In this document: in pieces, positions 13,643 through 14,711 of the stretch
Numbering within the stretch: position 1 is the first letter of the stretch
How the letters are laid out: every line of letters starts with the position of its first letter
Assembly (NCBI GenBank): GCA_035649895.1
Contig: DASRIS010000155.1
Coordinates: forward strand, 1 to 14,711
Source: DASSUC01 sp035649895
GTDB lineage: Bacteria; Actinomycetota; Actinomycetes; Mycobacteriales; Micromonosporaceae
Direction of reading: 5' to 3'
Length of the DNA stretch: 14,711 nt
Program-made: the position numbers and the translations under genes
The notes under the pieces: generated by a model
Seen by the model: only the letters and a program-made list of their open reading frames with translations
Told to the model about the DNA's origin: nothing
The model's database searches: none

Positions 13643-13655
13643 CGTCACTGTGACG
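13643..13655. promoter_or_regulatory. 13-bp perfect palindrome upstream of the ABC ATPase
   Basis: CGTCAC-T-GTGACG is perfectly symmetrical and sits 26 bp upstream of the first possible ATPase start. It has operator geometry, for example for a GntR- or CRP-type dimer, but no specific regulator can be named. Confidence 0.4.
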
Positions 13656-13850
13656 AGGAACACCCCACTGTGCCTATCGGCCGAACGTGCCGTCTTGGCT
13701 GCCTCACCCGCGGCCCTTGCGCCCAGCGCCCATCCTGTGCCCGTCGGTGACCTGAGGCGGCGGCCAAGCAACGGTTGTGGGTGCACCCTCCGCCGCTGCC
13801 CGTCTGCGGCAGGATGTCGCGCCGCCCGGTGCGAGGGGTGCCTGCTGGAG

Positions 13851-13966
13851 CCTTATGCTCTGCACCGTCCGCACGAGCAGAGCCCCGGTGCTGACCAGAT
13901 CTACCTGCAGCCAGTGCCAGGTCAACGGTCTAGGCTCTGCCCGCGGCGATGGTGCAGAGCATAAGG
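13851..13966. repeat. 116-bp nested inverted-repeat element, MITE-like
   Basis: The outer arms CCTTATGCTCTGCACC (13851-13866) and GGTGCAGAGCATAAGG (13951-13966) are perfect 16-bp inverted repeats; after one mismatch, two more bases pair. Inside lie GCAGAGCC (13877-13884) with GGCTCTGC (13933-13940), separated from the outer stem by 7 nt on each side, then TGACC (13892-13896) with GGTCA (13920-13924) around a 23-nt loop. The whole folds as one long interrupted hairpin. The terminal arms and size fit a non-autonomous transposable element, but no target duplication is seen and no transposase is nearby. A structured RNA or protein-binding site is the alternative. Confidence 0.7.
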
Positions 13967-14077
13967 TGGCGAACATCCCACCACCCAGGCCGGCCAGCAG
14001 GTCTTGTCCTGGGCACGTATGCCACCCGGGTGGCAGCCACGAGCCTCAAGACCCAGAGCGCATTGAGGAGGGTCAAC

Positions 14078-14602
14078 GTGCTCTGTGGCAGCTGCGGTAC
14101 GGACATCCCCACGACCAACTCGACCTGTCCCCGCTGTGGCACCCCGGTCGGCGCGCCGGCGGTGGCGCCCAACACCCGCACATACGCCGTCCGCGCGCTC
14201 GGTGCCGCCACGTCGGTCGCGCTCGCCGTGTGCATAGCCGCCAGCCTGGTCTCGGCGCTCTCGCCGGTGCTCGGCCGGGAGATTGCGCGGCGGGCGCTCA
14301 CTCACCCGGCCCCCGACCTGCTCAACGGCGCCGCACTGCTCGATACGGCGCTGTCCATTCTGTTCGGCGTCACGCTGCTCGCATCGGCCGTGCTGCTGAC
14401 CACCTGGCTGTACCGCGCGCGCAAGAACCTTGAGGCGTTTCCCGGCGCCGAGGTGACCATGGGCGCCGAGGTGACCATGGGCGCCGGCTGGGCCGTCGGC
14501 GGCTGGTTCGTGCCGCCACGCCCGGCTCGGGGCCGCCCCTACGGGGCCGGGCGGCGCCGGCTCGCTCCACCGACCGAGGCAGAACTGGCGGGTACGCCCT
14601 AG
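14078..14602 (+). CDS. Zinc-ribbon DUF4328-like membrane protein, C-terminally truncated
   Basis: A 174-residue protein starting at GTG 14078 behind the strong ribosome site GAGGAGGG (14065-14072). The N-terminal zinc ribbon has CGSC (3-6) and CPRC (17-20). Two membrane helices follow, about 38-60 and 88-114, and then WLYRARKNLEA (111-121) and GWAVGGWFVPP, which are hallmarks of DUF4328 proteins. In relatives this continues with an ANLxxPY helix and a WRASD motif; here the sequence turns into RPARGRPYGAGRRR and stops, and no other frame restores the missing part. An 18-bp tandem duplication doubles GAEVTM just before the break. The function of the family is unknown. The product is probably a remnant or a shortened variant. 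Confidence 0.7.
   Translation: MLCGSCGTDIPTTNSTCPRCGTPVGAPAVAPNTRTYAVRALGAATSVALAVCIAASLVSALSPVLGREIARRALTHPAPDLLNGAALLDTALSILFGVTLLASAVLLTTWLYRARKNLEAFPGAEVTMGAEVTMGAGWAVGGWFVPPRPARGRPYGAGRRRLAPPTEAELAGTP
14444..14479. repeat. 18-bp in-frame tandem duplication
   Basis: GGCGCCGAGGTGACCATG occurs twice without a gap (14444-14461 and 14462-14479), followed by 7 nt of a third copy. It keeps the frame and encodes GAEVTM twice in the cytoplasmic loop of the DUF4328-like protein. Confidence 0.92.
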
Positions 14603-14616
14603 CGTGGAAGGCAGCC

Positions 14617-14632
14617 GCGGTAACCGAACCGC
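14617..14632 (+). terminator. Weak hairpin after the DUF4328-like gene
   Basis: GCGGT-AACCGA-ACCGC is a 5-bp stem with a 6-nt loop, 14 bp after the TAG stop and 28 bp before the next start. It may attenuate or end transcription between the two genes, but the stem is short. Confidence 0.25.
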
Positions 14633-14660
14633 AGTGACATACCTAGGGAGTTGACCTTTC

Positions 14661-14711
14661 ATGGCCTCGTCGCCCAACCGCCGACTGGTGCGGCCGCGCG
14701 ACAACCGTTGG
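14661..14711 (+). CDS. Partial gene, possibly a PspC-domain protein
   Basis: Only 17 codons are in the window (MASSPNRRLVRPRDNRW). The ATG follows AGGGAG (14645-14650) at a 10-nt gap. The RRLVRPRDNRW string resembles the opening of PspC-domain membrane proteins, which usually run (L/V)xRxxxxxxIAGVCGGLA. That similarity is short and should be treated as a guess. The gene runs off the right end. Confidence 0.45.
   Translation, partial: MASSPNRRLVRPRDNRW

Larger units (their letters stand above)
13618..14077. other. 460-bp intergenic region with palindromes, no gene found
   Basis: This stretch separates the divergent ABC ATPase and zinc-ribbon genes. The open frames in it have no recognisable protein character. 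It holds a 13-bp palindrome near the ATPase start, a 116-bp nested inverted repeat (13851-13966), and the ribosome site GAGGAGGG (14065-14072) of the rightward gene. Some of it may be remnant sequence from a lost gene. Confidence 0.6.

Noticed and set aside
12376..13653. 425-codon rightward frame opposite the ABC ATPase
   Set aside because: Arg/Ala/Pro-rich antisense translation with no motif; the leftward frame has Walker motifs.

Overview
The window is high-GC DNA with GTG starts, tightly overlapping genes, few T-rich terminators and a Ser/Thr kinase, which fits an actinobacterium. The degenerate ABC ATPase and the DUF4328-type protein suggest a filamentous or Micromonosporaceae-like host, but that rank is only an inference.

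Region A (about 1-7950) is a complete carbohydrate-use locus built around a divergent control region (3385-3500). Leftward runs a three-gene unit: a metal-free MDR oxidoreductase, a TIM-barrel sugar isomerase/epimerase-like enzyme (GTGA overlap) and a GH63/MGH1-like glycoside hydrolase. Rightward runs an ABC importer (lipoprotein binding protein, two permeases with 4-bp overlaps) followed after 5 bp by a ROK-family repressor. No ATPase is present in the unit, so a shared MsiK/UgpC-type ATPase elsewhere is expected. The control region holds a half-site resembling XylR/ROK operators. The likely job is uptake of a small glycoside, oxidation and isomerisation or lyase cleavage, and hydrolysis, under ROK control. 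The substrate cannot be read from sequence; glucosylglycerate-like compounds are one option.

Region B (about 7950-10870) holds an 83-residue secreted or membrane protein, a convergent intergenic stretch with two hairpins and a 15-bp tandem repeat, a DUF998-like membrane protein, and a membrane Ser/Thr kinase with an HQD catalytic motif and a CBM2-like extracellular domain.

Region C (about 10900-14711) looks partly decayed. An alcohol dehydrogenase has lost its N-terminal catalytic segment, and an intact acyl-CoA thioesterase begins divergently 22 bp from the break. An ABC ATPase still has an open frame but has lost its helical/signature segment and switch histidine. A zinc-ribbon DUF4328-like protein is cut off at its C-terminus and carries an 18-bp tandem duplication. 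Between the last two lies a 116-bp nested inverted-repeat element. The window ends 17 codons into a gene that may encode a PspC-type protein.

Short tandem repeats with a 15- or 18-bp period (1485-1559, 8394-8453, 8531-8564, 14444-14479) recur through the window, several of them at gene ends.
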